The notes under the pieces are model-generated. The model ran no database searches. It saw nothing but the letters and a program-made list of their open reading frames with translations, and was not told the origin of the DNA. Source: Ailanthus altissimus (taxonomy: Eukaryota > Streptophyta > Magnoliopsida > Sapindales > Simaroubaceae). From it: a stretch of DNA of 64,000 nt. Shown in pieces: positions 54,129-64,000 of the stretch (position 1 is its first letter; every line of letters begins with the position of its first letter). The translations under genes were made by a program, and so were the position numbers. The stretch spans positions 4,402,001 through 4,466,000 of the forward strand of contig OX327704.1 in assembly GCA_946807835.1 (NCBI GenBank), read 5' to 3'.

Positions 54129-54499
54129 CTAGTGTCATTCCTAATGGCATCTCATATACATCGACTCTACGTGTTTCATAAACACTTTTAGAGTCGTGGC
54201 CTTTAGATAGTGGGTCTGCTAAATTACTTACAGAATACTTCTACAAATAATCACATCTCCCTCAGCCAAGATCCCTTTAGTTATATGAGACTTCTCTTAA
54301 CATAATTAGAGTACTGGTGTCCTCTTGGCACTTCGGCTTGTATAATGGCCTTGTTTTGTCGTAATCTATGGGATAGAATCCATATATCTAGGAACTTTTC
54401 CAAGGCTAGTGATAAACCTATGAATCCTTACTATCGCTTTCGCTCTACCAATCTCAATTAGCAGTGAATTCCAGTTTGGTGTTATTCTAACTCCCTTGT

Positions 54500-54900
54500 A
54501 CTATCAAGAATAAGCACATATCCAGATGTAAACTTTTTATCATCTAGGTCAAACTAAAAGTCTGACTCTATGCGTCTTCTCTTTGTAAGTCACTTTCTCC
54601 ATATTTGAGAAACTTATCCTTTGTACCTCCAAGGTAACTCAAGATATGTTTGACTATTATTAAATAGTGGTCACCAGAATCAGAGTGAAGTCGACTTGTA
54701 ACTCTTACAACCAAACTGATCTCAAGTTTCAAACACATCATAGCATACATCAATCTTTAAAGAGCTGATGTATCTAGTGTGTTAGACACTCTAACTCTCT
54801 CATCTTTCATCTGAAGAGACACTCTCCTTGAAAGATGAACACCAAGTCTATCAAATACGATAACTATCTCATAGTTAATAAACTATACCTTTCTTGGACG
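54500..54900 (-). pseudogene. Copia C RNase H
   Basis: The frame at 54568-54753 reads MMYAMMCLKLEISLVVRVTS and LIIVKHILSYLGGTKDKFLK, then YGESDLQ. It matches the copia RT/RNase H border (MYAM.CTRPDI....V.SR; W...K.ILRYLRGT.D..L.YG..DL). This is a different copia branch from D, E and F. The frame opens from a wider decayed region. Confidence 0.82.
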
Positions 54901-55500
54901 CTATTGATGTGAAATGATTTGGGAGAGTCTTATTAGCTTCTAAGCTCTATCTACATATAGCTTTATATTTAGTATAAAGGAAGCCTCTCCTAAATCCTTT
55001 ATGGAGAAATTCTTACAAGTTACTTCTGACCGATTATATCATATTGACATCATTCCTAATAACCGATATGTCATCAACGAAGAGCATTAAGAAAACTATC
55101 ATGCTCCCACTGACCTTTTATGTACACTGGACCAAAAGTCTGGCTGAACGTATAATCTTCAGGCTGTTCCATGAATATCTCTTACTCTAAATATCTATTG
55201 CGGAACACCAGCCTTACATCCATCTGTCAAACTTCAAAGTTATAATATGCTGCAAGAGCCAATAATATACTAATCGACTTTAGCATTAATATTGGTCCAA
55301 AGGTTTTCTCTTATTTGATCCCAGATCATTAAGAATTACCTTTCTAGAGCCAATATAAAGCCTAGAAGGTCTCTACCTTCCATCTGGCTCCCACTACCTC
55401 TTTGTAAACCCTTTACAACCAATGAAAACAATTCTCACAAATAGCTTAACCAAGTTCTAGACTTGATTCTGATGCATATAGTCAATTTTGTTTTTATGGC
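54901..55500 (-). pseudogene. Copia C reverse transcriptase remnant
   Basis: The minus strand near 55250-55120 reads FLLALAAYYNFEV, stop, QMDVRLVFRNRYLE, stop, EIFMEQPEDYT, matching copia RT (A...YE.WQMDVKTAFLNG.LEE.IYM.QPEGF). The catalytic YxDD is not intact. Confidence 0.75.
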
Positions 55501-56290
55501 TTCTTGCTACTTCTTGAATCAATGTCTAACATCAACTCCCTGTAGGTCAAAAGATTATTTTCTTCTATCAAGAAAACTCCAAGTTCACCTTCAGGCATTT
55601 ACCATACCTAATAGGTGACCTAAACATCCTTTCCGACCCATTGGGGTATGCTAAAAGGTCACTGCTTAACTAAGCCTTAGTTTCCATCCTTGATTCATTG
55701 ATTGCTAGATTGACTTCACCAAGTTCAATCTTTCTATGATTCCCACAATTCATGAGAAACTCTTTCTCTAGAATAATGGTATACCGAGAAACAAACATAC
55801 TTTGTTTCTCTTAATCATAGAACTAGTATCCTATTGAATACATATGATACACAATGAACCTATTCTTATATCTCTTGGGTGTTGTTTATCCTGTTGAGTA
55901 ACTCTTACAAAATAAGATACCCTGCTACGTAACTCTTACGTAAGTAGGATAACCCCAAGTGTTAACATATTTAATAAATGGCTTCCTTCCTTTTTATATC
56001 TCATACGGAATGGAAGGAACAGCTTCTGATGAAATTGTACTTAATAAGCAGTTGTATTTGGAGCAGAAACTCACAGACATAGATTGGTAACACTCATTAT
56101 CAATCGAACAATATCTAATAAAGTCCGATTCCTCTTTTCCAAAATATTATTGTGTTGTGGATTACTTGGAGGACTATAGTAAGTGAGAATCTCATTCTCC
56201 TTAAACAAGCAAAAAAATTTAATGTTAATGTACTCAATACCTCGATCTAATCGAAGGGATGTAATGTACATTCTGGTATATATTTGGCCA
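55501..56290 (-). pseudogene. Copia C integrase
   Basis: The frame at 56071-56271 reads SLRLDRGIEYINIKFFCLFK, ENEILTYYSPPSNPQHNNIL and EKRNRTLLDIVRLIMS. This is the integrase core around the second Asp and the catalytic Glu region (RSDRGGEY...F..E.GI....PPGTPQ.NGV.ERRNRTLLDM). The DRG motif is present, but NG next to the catalytic Glu position is changed. Later integrase blocks are degraded. Confidence 0.85.
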
Positions 56291-57200
56291 TCTCCGTGAA
56301 TACGTTATTCATAAACTGGTTAAGTCTATATGGTCAGATTAAGAATCCAACCATCCTTAACCAGACAGATAAGCGTCTCACACCTATATGACCAAAACTC
56401 ATACCACAGCTCCGTATCATTTAAGGATTCTGATCTACAGACATTTCTAATTATATATAATGTCCATTTATTAACTGAAATTCAGCTAATAAAACATTAT
56501 ACTTATTATGTAATGCAACTATTGTATTGCATACAAGAAGTAAGTCAAGTTGTCCAACAACTTGGACCTATAAGAAATCACAATTTCTTACTCTTAACTT
56601 AACTTCTATTACTTGTTGTATTTAAGTCTCTCAATTCCTGTAACATTTTACAGATATGAGAGGGATGTGCAGTATCTCATACCCACCTTTAACTTGCATC
56701 TTATGCCCTAAAAATGTCTATGTGTATCAAATACAAACCTGTAGGAATCTTCCTGACAATGATAAGGCTTCTACGGTAGAGGAATTTCCAATACCCAATC
56801 TTACTGTATTGGAAACACTTTCCATCTACACGCCCTCTTGTTGATCTTTAGATAAATGTTGCCTCTGAGGATTGATGCTGGGTATTTGCCTTATCTTCTT
56901 CTCCCCTACTCATCTGGTCTCACCAAATATACTTGGAGTAAAAGGTGAAGCACCCAGAACAGAAAGGGTCACACTCTCTCTATTTAATCCTCTAGAGATG
57001 TGTTATTAGAATTACCTTATGGTAAACTCTGATCAATAATAAATCCACAATTTTTATTAAATCCAGAACACTTCTGAGATTCATCCATCGGTCAGAGTAA
57101 TTCCTAGTACCCTAGAGTTGGACTGCATCAACTATGCACACCAACTGGTTCGTAATGGCCATTATTCTTCATAGGCCAAACTTACAGGAGATGTAAGCGG
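56291..57200 (-). pseudogene. Copia C gag/protease region, degraded
   Basis: Expected position of gag and protease between leader and integrase. I see no motif I can defend; plus-strand frames at 56330-56602 and 56656-56844 are on the wrong strand for this element and show no domain. Confidence 0.45.
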
Positions 57201-58245
57201 AATAATTATTAAATCGCTAATAGAACGTTTTAAATCACGGGTATACTAATTATACATTTTCGATTTAAAACACCCTCCCACTACTTTACATAATTTCGAT
57301 AATCTCTCAAACGGGAATACGATAATTTAAACTCTTTTAAACTATATAGCGGGAAGTAGTTCCTATTAAAATTTACTCGGGCCTCACATTGTAGCAATAT
57401 TAGCCTTTGTAAACCCAATAGGTAGACAACACTTGTCAATTGCATCTCATGTAACTCTTACCACTTGATCCTAAATACACTTTATCCTCACGCTGTAGCA
57501 ATATTGGATAAGTGTATTCTAGATTAACTTGTCAATGATTTAATATATGCTACCGATACTACCTTCACGTTGTAGCAATATTGGAAAATACTTTTGCATA
57601 TATTTGTCTCATCACATGTTTAACTGGTATAGTCCAAGCCCAACCGACCAAGTCCCTCACGCTGTAGCAATATTGAAAAACGACCGACGTGACTCATCTA
57701 ACACCGTATTGATAAGACGGATCAGAATAAAATATTATCTCATAATATAATATTCTTCAATCTGATTAAGAGAGATTTTTGTTTCTAGGCCTCTATTCTC
57801 CTAGAAAGGGTAATTCTCAATTAATTAATTTTTCTATGTAAGCACAACTAACCCCTACCAGCAGGGATCCCATTGTGGTTACCAATATAAAAAAATTAAT
57901 CCTGGTTTATAATGCAAATCGATAACTCTTATCACTGCATCTAATAAACTTCGATATATAATATAGAGTGATAACTTTTATAACTACATCTCATAAATCT
58001 ATACATGCAAAATTAATTTTGAAACACTGTTCAAACTTACTGTACCGATAAATAGTAAAAAATATTATTCATGTGCTACTGTTTAAGTGAACAGTAGCAC
58101 CACCGCGGTGACAGATGTCACCGCTGACGCTGCAGCGCCTAATGCTTCCCCTTTGGCATACTCGTGTCAACATTTGAAACGCCCCATTTTCATTGGGCCA
58201 AATGTATCTATTTACTCAAACAACACCAAAATATACCCTAAATGG
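57201..58245 (-). other. Copia C leader with four-copy motif
   Basis: Non-coding. Minus-strand ATTGCTACAGCGTGAGG-type motifs lie at 57658-57667, 57566-57575, 57489-57498 and 57385-57394 (cores). Copia B has the homologous set with the same spacing. A CCACCGCGGTGAC / GTCACCGCTG island with CTGCAGCGCC is at about 58100-58140. GTAGTGGGAGGGTGTTTTA (about 57270-57288, minus strand) is also shared with copia B. Confidence 0.75.
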
Positions 58246-58257
58246 CTCTGATACCAT
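58246..58257 (-). other. Copia C primer-binding site
   Basis: Minus-strand TGGTATCAGAGC, a perfect initiator-tRNA-Met site, four bases after the 5' LTR end. Confidence 0.9.
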
Positions 58258-58261
58258 TTTT

Positions 58262-58862
58262 GTGGGGGATCTAAGACACGTAGGTGTATACATGTGTAAT
58301 TGTGTTTATTGCCTAAATATATATCAAATACATATTTAAGTCTGATGGAAGCGTGAAATTTGCAATAAACACAAAAAATAAAATATATTAATCGCACTAA
58401 TATATTTATAGGGTAGAGAACTCACATCAACGTGTAACGTTATACATGTAATTTTTTGAAGTCTACATGGAGACAAACTTGCTGGCAGTTCTAGTCACCA
58501 ACACGGTGGGTTTGGTGAGCTAGAATAGCAGCCCTATACGTAGCACTGGATTTAACTCTTAAACTCCAAAATAGTCAGTGTGTGTTTTTCATCTTTTTCT
58601 CCAAAAGGATAAGAAATTGAAAACTTGAATTAATCTACCATTACTTCAATTGGAAGCATAAAAAAAATTAAAACAATTTTATTTTTTCCCTTTTTTTTTT
58701 CTTCTTCTTCCTCTTTTCTTTCTTTCTCCATTTCTTCTTTCTTTCTCCAACCAAAATTAGCCAATTTCCCGTAACACACATAATTCATCAAAGTTCCTTT
58801 CTCTTTCTCTTTATATATATATAATATAATATAATATATAATAATAATATAATATAATATAT

Positions 58863-58893
<31 letters not shown>

Positions 58894-59150
58894 AATACTA
58901 ATGGGTGCCAACTATTTGGCACCTAAAATATAATATTATTATATATATAATATCTTATAATAAAATATAATATAAAATAATAATATAATAATATATTATA
59001 TATAAATAATAAAATAAGAGAGATATTTTAATTATTTAACCATTAAATAATCAAAGTGAGAAATAACCATTTTGCCTCCATAAATAGTTATCAAATTTAC
59101 CCTCTAGTGGGTCCCACCAAACCCACACTTTGGTAAACTTAACCGAGGGT
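58262..59150 (-). mobile_element. Copia C 5' LTR, 3' part only
   Basis: Minus-strand LTR end ...CTTAGATCCCCCACA at 58262; going outward it matches the second part of the solo LTR (about 1510-2328). Shared features are the A/T-rich hairpin GGGTGCCAACTATTTGGCACC (about 58903-58923) and the pyrimidine tract. Homology ends near 59150, with roughly 1.2 kb of LTR start missing. Confidence 0.85.
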
Positions 59151-59429
59151 CCACAATTTTGGCCCATAAAAATGTTGAATTTAGTTTTTCAACTATTCTT
59201 CAAGTTTGTGTAAGATTGAGTCATGTTACTCTAGGTTCACGAATTTATTCAGTTTAATTTCTACATTGAGAGATACGTCTATTTTACCTAAACCTGTGCA
59301 AATAACATTCATTAATCATAATTTAAGGAGAACACTTTATTTCAAGTTAAAAATACAAAAATGCTAAAATTAGTGACATTAAATAGTGACTGAATCTTTT
59401 AATAAATATGAATTGTTATGTGTTCATCA
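59151..59429 (-). mobile_element. Gypsy A/B-type LTR scrap
   Basis: On the minus strand it starts TGATGAACACATAACAATTC at 59429 and follows the gypsy A LTR (4129 onward, GTAACATGACTCAATCTTAC) until the copia C junction near 59150. Only the first about 280 bases of the LTR remain. Confidence 0.8.
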
Positions 59430-59439
59430 CCTACTATTC

Positions 59440-60500
59440 AGGTAAGTTAGCTTGTAGGTACCTAGCCTAATCACCCTGTCCATGTATTACAAACCTTCTA
59501 GTTGAGGCCTAAGACTCCATTTGAGGGCTTTTTAGTATTCAAATTCACCCTACAAAAGGCTTGGTTACCTTCCTTAAATTGTCATGGTCTGAACTTCTGA
59601 TCATATAGCTTGGCTATATGCTATTGTTCAGTTGCCACTTTGATAGCTACTGAGCTTTGCATCTCTTTCACAAGGTCCATATTCATCGTGACTAAGTTAA
59701 TATTCTTAGCCTTATTAAAGTGAGCTATTCTGTGTATAGATATTCCTAGTTTAGCAGGTATAACTGCCTTAGATCCAAAAGATAAAGTAAAAAGAGTCTT
59801 TCCCAAGTACGATATTTGAGGTGGTTTTATAAGCCTATAGTTCACTAGATAGCTCATTTACCCAGGCCTCTTTGCATTCTTCAAGATTTTTCTTCAGACT
59901 GGTTTTGATAACTTTGTTCACGACTTTCACCTGTCCATTGGACTGAGGGTGGGCTAGTGAAGCAAACCTATTTATGATCTTTAAATTTTAGCAGAATTGC
60001 CTAAACTTCTTGTTGTCAAACTAAGTCCCATCATCTATAACCATGGCATGAGGTAGACCAAAACGACAAATTATAATGTGCCACATAAACTTAATAGTCT
60101 TTTTCTTAGTGATGGAGGTTAGGGATTCTGCCTCCTCCCTTTAGTTGCATAGTCCATTGCCATAATAGCGACCACCTTTACTAATTGGCATTGGAACGAT
60201 GAGATCTACCCCTCAAATGGAAAAAAAACCACAATGAGCTCAACATTGTGAAATTATCTAGGTGTTGCCTTAGTATCTTTGTAAACCATGTCCACTTATC
60301 ACACTTCTTGACCATGACTTGTGCATCTTGCTTTATGTTGAGTCAGAAGTATCTCTACCTCGGTGCTTAGTAAGCTAAAACTATGCCTCTTCCATGGTTT
60401 TCATACATCCCTTCGTGCATTTCTTTAAGTATATAGTGTCCATCCTAAGGACAAGGCACCTTAAATATAACAAAGCTGCTATCTTTTTGTGAAGTACTTT
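59440..60500 (-). pseudogene. Tat-like gypsy integrase
   Basis: Near 60370-60290 the minus strand reads QDAQVMVKKCDKW, the end of the HHCC finger (ADA..FVKKCDKC). Near 59950 HPQSNGQV-type sequence and KTSLKKNLEECKEAWVNELS mark the end of the core. The frame at 59621-59857 reads LGKTLFTLSFGSKAVIPAKL, GISIHRIAHFNKAKN and DLVKEMQSSVAIKVA, the C-terminal block (GETPF.L.FG.EAVIP.E......R). Several frameshifts. Confidence 0.85.
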
Positions 60501-61600
60501 GTTGGTCAAACAATACCATGCTACTTAGTACCTCAATTTTTTGGCTTGAGTTTTGTCCTCAAATGTGACTTCTTCCCTTAAGTATTGAATAATAAGATCC
60601 ATATAATAAAACTCGTTAAGCAAACTTCTATGGATTTAATAGCGCAAATATTTGGTTCGGGTACAATCTCCACTAGTATTATTTTTAATAGCTTTATAAT
60701 ACTAGTGAATGTCAGCCTAGCTAGTAGATTAGCTCTATAGTTATCTTCTTTAGGCACTTGTTCAATGCAGATCTCTTCAAACATGTTGATTAACTCTTAG
60801 GCCTTCTTTAAATAGGCTTGCGTGTTTTCTTCCTTGGCCTGGTACTCATTGTTGATATAATTGACTACTAATTGGAAATCATTTTTTATCACTAACTATT
60901 TAGCCCTTAAAGCTTTAGCCATTCTCATTCCTGCGATCATATAGACTTATACTCAACCTCATTATTTGATGCCTTTAAGCAAAACTTCAAAGTGTACCTC
61001 TCATTTTCCTACCCTATTTTCTTAAGCATTTGAGGCTCCATATACATGCACAATTTAGGGAGTCACAGTTTGTTACAATCTAGGCTCGCACCTCTCATTC
61101 TTTTCCCTCTAGGCTTAGAGTGAGCAATTCAGAGAGCCAACAATGACTTGTGCTGTAATAGAGTTGTGTGGCTCATAAGTGATGTCAAACTCGCTTAGCT
61201 TTTATAACCACCTTATGAGCTAGCCTAACCTATCTATCTTCTGAAGGATCTACCCTAGTGGTAAATTAGTTAGCATCATGATTATGTAAGCCTAGAAGTA
61301 AGGGTGCTACTTTCTAACTGCCACAACTAAAGGTAACGTGTAATTCTCAATATGTTGGTATCTCTTCTTGGTATTTACTAGAGCTATACTGAAATAATAA
61401 ATCAGCCTCTAAGTTTTGTCATTCTTTTCCCTTACCAGCATTGAGCTGGTGGAATTATTAGATAAAGCTAAGTATAAGAAAAGCACATTACCAAGCTGTG
61501 GACTAACGAGTACAAAAGGCTCCTCTAAATATTGCTTTAACATTTCAAAAACCTTTACGCACTCCAGAGTCTAGATCATGTTCTTCCCACCTTTAGGGCT
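60501..61600 (-). pseudogene. Tat-like gypsy RNase H
   Basis: The frame at 60578-60784 reads FEEICIEQVPKEDNYRANLL and ARLTFTS, matching the RNase H end of Tat elements (F....I.QIPR.EN..ADALA.LAS). Upstream pieces around 61200-61500 resemble the RT-RNase H connection. No intact frame. Confidence 0.75.
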
Positions 61601-61835
61601 TTGAAGAAAGGTTGGCAATAATCACTAGCTTTGGAGATGAACTTGCTTAGTACAGCTACCCTTCCTGCCAAACTTTACACATCTTTGATCGTCTTGGGTG
61701 TCTTAATCTCCCTTATCATTTTGATCTTCTTTGGGTTTGCTTTAATTCTACTTTGTTGCATAAAAAATTCAAAAACAAAATTCTCTTATTTTTCAGGTTC
61801 AATTTTATGTTGTGCCTTCTCAATACCTTAAATGT

Positions 61836-62378
61836 CTATTTTAGATCTGACACGTAGTCAACAATGAATACTACCTTAGTGATCATATCATCTACGTAGA
61901 CCTTTATGGTCTTTCCAATATGATATTTGAAAATATTATTTACTAGGCATTGGTAGGTAGCACTAGCATTCTTGAGCCCAAAAGGCATTGCCTTGTAGCA
62001 GTACAAATCTTTATTGGTAATAAAGGTAGTCTTCTCCTCATTAAAACCATACATCTTAATCTGATTATAGCTTGAGAAGGCATCCATAAAGTTTAGAAGC
62101 TCATGCCTTGAGTTTGCAACAACTAGCTGATCAATCCGAGGTAGGGGCAAGCTAGCTTTAAGGCACACCTTATTGAGATTAGTGAAGTCCATACACATGT
62201 GCCACTTCTTATTTGCTTTCTTCACTAATACCACATTTGAGACCCATTCTAGATAGTGAGCCTTACGAATGAAATCGATACTAAGTAACTTATCTACCTC
62301 TACCTCTATAGATTTATACCTTTCTTGATTGAAAATGTCTATACTTCTATTTGACTGGTTTGTGATTATGATATACAT
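61836..62378 (-). pseudogene. Tat-like gypsy reverse transcriptase (180 codons open)
   Basis: Motifs in order: RYKSIEVEVDKLLSIDFIRK, WVSNVVLVKKANKKWHMCMD, FTNLNKVCLKASLPLPRIDQ, MDAFSSYNQIKM (catalytic Asp block 1), MPFGLKNASATYQCLVN, and VYVDDMITK with the catalytic YVDD intact. The first and last parts of RT lie outside this frame. It is the best preserved coding part of the element; no product is expected as the neighbours are broken. Confidence 0.93.
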
Positions 62379-62738
62379 TTAGTCTATAGCAGGTTATCTT
62401 CAAATTGATCGCAGGCATGTACTCATGGGACCAAGCAAAAATATTTGTATACTTCATGAGAAAGGTAATCAAAGCATTATTGCCTTATTAGGCATCAAAA
62501 AGCCAATCTTGATAGTTTTTGTATAATCATTTACTAATATAGGAATTGCGATGAGCTCCTTAAAGTGCTCACCAAGCTTCTCTTCACTTTTATCTCTTTA
62601 GTCCAATGTGATGAACCAATAACTTGGCCTTACCACAGTTGCATAACATATCCTAGCCACCTTTTAATCAACGTTCATAGTAATAACCTCCCCATTCAAT
62701 AAGATATTCATTGTCAAGTGGTACATGGAAATAATAGC

Positions 62739-63068
62739 CTAAATCACCATCAAGAAAGGCGGACCCAAGATCACATTGTAGGTACTTGGCTGATCCACAA
62801 CTAAGAAGTTTATCATACATATTGTTTCATTTAGAGAACTAACAATAAAGAAAAAAAAATTGATGAATCCGATAGGTATCACATTGTCCCTTGCAAATCC
62901 CACCAAATGAATTGAGACATATGTCAACCTAGGGGAATCAATCCTTCTTTTGTCTAATACATCATTATACATCACCTTTACTGAGCTTTTAGCGTCTACA
63001 ATTACATGTGTAACCTCACTTGTTTCAATTTTAAAGGTAACTACAAGGGCATCATTATAAGGAAACAC
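62739..63068 (-). pseudogene. Tat-like gypsy aspartic protease
   Basis: YNDALVVTFKIETSEVTHVI, then VDAKSSVKVMY where Tat proteases read VD.GSS..VL: the catalytic DxG is changed to DAK, so it is inactive. The rest (IDSPRLTYVSIHLVGFA, FLVVDQPSTYNVILGPPFL) matches the LVGF.G and FLVV...SAYN.ILGRP blocks. Confidence 0.85.
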
Positions 63069-63299
63069 AATACTTTGCAGTCCTCCTCTATGAACATAAT
63101 TGATGTGTATTGAGAGAATGATTCAAGAGAATCGAGATGTGCAACGTGTATTTATATTCCTTCTATAATATTTTATACAATTTTCAAGTATAATTCCTTA
63201 CAGGAAAGGTCTCTACTCTAGCTAAGCCTCTTGAGATCACATTAACCTTAGGGCTATGCTTTGATGTAGGTTTTTCGAGTAAAGTCCTCTTCTCTTCAA

Positions 63300-64000
63300 G
63301 CTTGTTCTCCTACTCAATACCTGATTTCATAAGCGTTCCTCACCTCATTGAGAAACTTCTTTAATAGGCCATTCCTGATCAGAGACCCAATCTGCTTCAT
63401 CAGCTTGAAGTACTTAGTAGTGTTGTGGTCGTATGCTTTATGAAAGTCACAATAATTCAACTTACTTTTCTAATCTAAGCTTTCTCTTATTGTTACGGGT
63501 TTTTAGAGCCACTTTTTACTTCTGATGGTGAAAAAGATGTTTTCTCTTGAAGTGTTTAGTACGATATAGGACTAGAACTTAGACAACTCTATGGTTTATT
63601 ATAGACTCAGTTGGTTAAACTTGGGTTGTAGTGGGGGCAACCTTAGTGGAGCTAGATTCTCTTACGGTCAAGGCCTCCTTGGTATAAAGGGTATCGAAAC
63701 TGGCGTAGCTCTTATTGATCTCTCCTTAGGCTGTGACCTATCCCCCCTCTTTTTTTTCCTTTTCATTTGAGACTTCTCATCTATTTCAATTTGCTTTAGA
63801 GTCCTATTATAGGTCTCACCATATATCTTTAATTTTAATTCTTGGAAGAAAAACCATAGCTTCCTTAACCTAATGTTTTTTGGAAGTTAATGTGTATCTT
63901 CTTACCACTAAAGACACCTATGTCAGTAACCTTCTTATGGAACCTCTGTATAAAGTCCTTGAGAGACTCAAACTCTCCTTACCTAATATACATCAATGTG
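63300..64000 (-). pseudogene. Tat-like gypsy gag remnant
   Basis: Near 63455-63345 the minus strand reads CDFHKAYDHNTTKYFKLMKQ and IGSLIRNGLLKKFL, the Tat gag zinc-knuckle block (C.FH...GH.T.EC..L...IE.LI..G.L..F). Near 63985-63900 it reads ESLKDFIQRFHKKVTDIGVF, from the gag core. The frames are broken and the start lies outside the window. Confidence 0.8.

Larger units (their letters stand above)
53681..59150 (-). mobile_element. Copia C (long-LTR family), both LTRs truncated
   Basis: Minus-strand element. Right to left: 5' LTR remnant (58262-59150), PBS (58246-58257), leader with four repeated motifs, gag region, integrase, RT, RNase H, PPT, and the beginning of the 3' LTR (53681-54114). 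The LTRs match the solo LTR at 261-2328. The right end meets a gypsy LTR scrap and the left end meets the foldback, so both outer ends were lost. Coding parts are heavily decayed. Confidence 0.85.
59430..64000 (-). mobile_element. Tat/Retand-like gypsy element, leaves window at right
   Basis: Minus-strand gypsy in canonical order from right to left: gag (64000-63300), protease (63068-62739), RT (62378-61836), RNase H and connection (about 61500-60560), integrase (about 60500-59440). Frames are broken by stops and shifts. RT and protease wording is that of the Tat/Retand group, distinct from the Athila-like gypsies A and B. No LTR of this element is seen in the window. Confidence 0.88.

Overview
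This is a repeat-saturated, AT-rich stretch of a flowering-plant nuclear genome, probably a eudicot and probably heterochromatin. The basis is the content: Ty1/copia, Ty3/gypsy (Athila-like and Tat/Retand-like), LINE and DNA-transposon remnants, plant tRNA primer sites, a receptor-like-protein pseudogene, and captured fragments of plant alcohol dehydrogenase and rhomboid genes. I see no intact host gene, no rRNA or tRNA gene and no CRISPR. The only long intact reading frame is the 859-residue gag-protease of a young retrotransposon (21367-23946).

Layout. 1-5555: end of an Athila-like gypsy element A (+), with a 2.07 kb copia solo LTR (261-2328) inside its pol. 5556-6379: PBS and LTR of a copia element (-). 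6380-7792 and about 32730-33260: two halves of a broken LINE (-), split by copia D. Copia D (-, 7793 to about 32729) holds four later insertions: copia B, a deletion derivative (8054-13993); gypsy B, a decayed Athila-like copy (14159-18215); a young gag-only Athila-type element (19786-27167); and a DNA-transposon-like segment with captured gene pieces (29646-32264). 33295-39429: a truncated copia H (+) facing copia I (-), with a 463 bp solo LTR (36130-36592). 39430-45457: low-coding AT-rich sequence with a duplicated block, a dispersed AACGAAT motif region and an LTR fragment. 45458-50490: copia E (-), same family as D. 50885-52027: a receptor-like-protein pseudogene (+) cut by copia F (52028-53430). 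53431-53680: a 250 bp foldback at the join to copia C (-, to about 59150). 59151-64000: a gypsy LTR scrap, then a Tat/Retand-like gypsy (-) running off the window.

Relations. The solo LTR at 261, copia B and copia C belong to one long-LTR copia group. D and E are one Tork-like family and F is close to it. Gypsy A, gypsy B and the scrap at 59151 share one LTR family. The young element has 1446 bp LTRs with one difference found by eye, a perfect 5 bp target duplication, a tRNA-Asp primer site, and gag plus protease but no reverse transcriptase, RNase H or integrase. If mobile, it must borrow these from an autonomous partner.

Signals I consider most worth following are GCGCCNCAGCG-type arrays shared by unrelated element families, a covarying stem-loop next to the polypurine tract of two gypsy families, a four-copy leader motif with conserved spacing in two copia elements, and the captured alcohol dehydrogenase and rhomboid exons. 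All boundaries were read by eye; those marked approximate could move by tens of bases.
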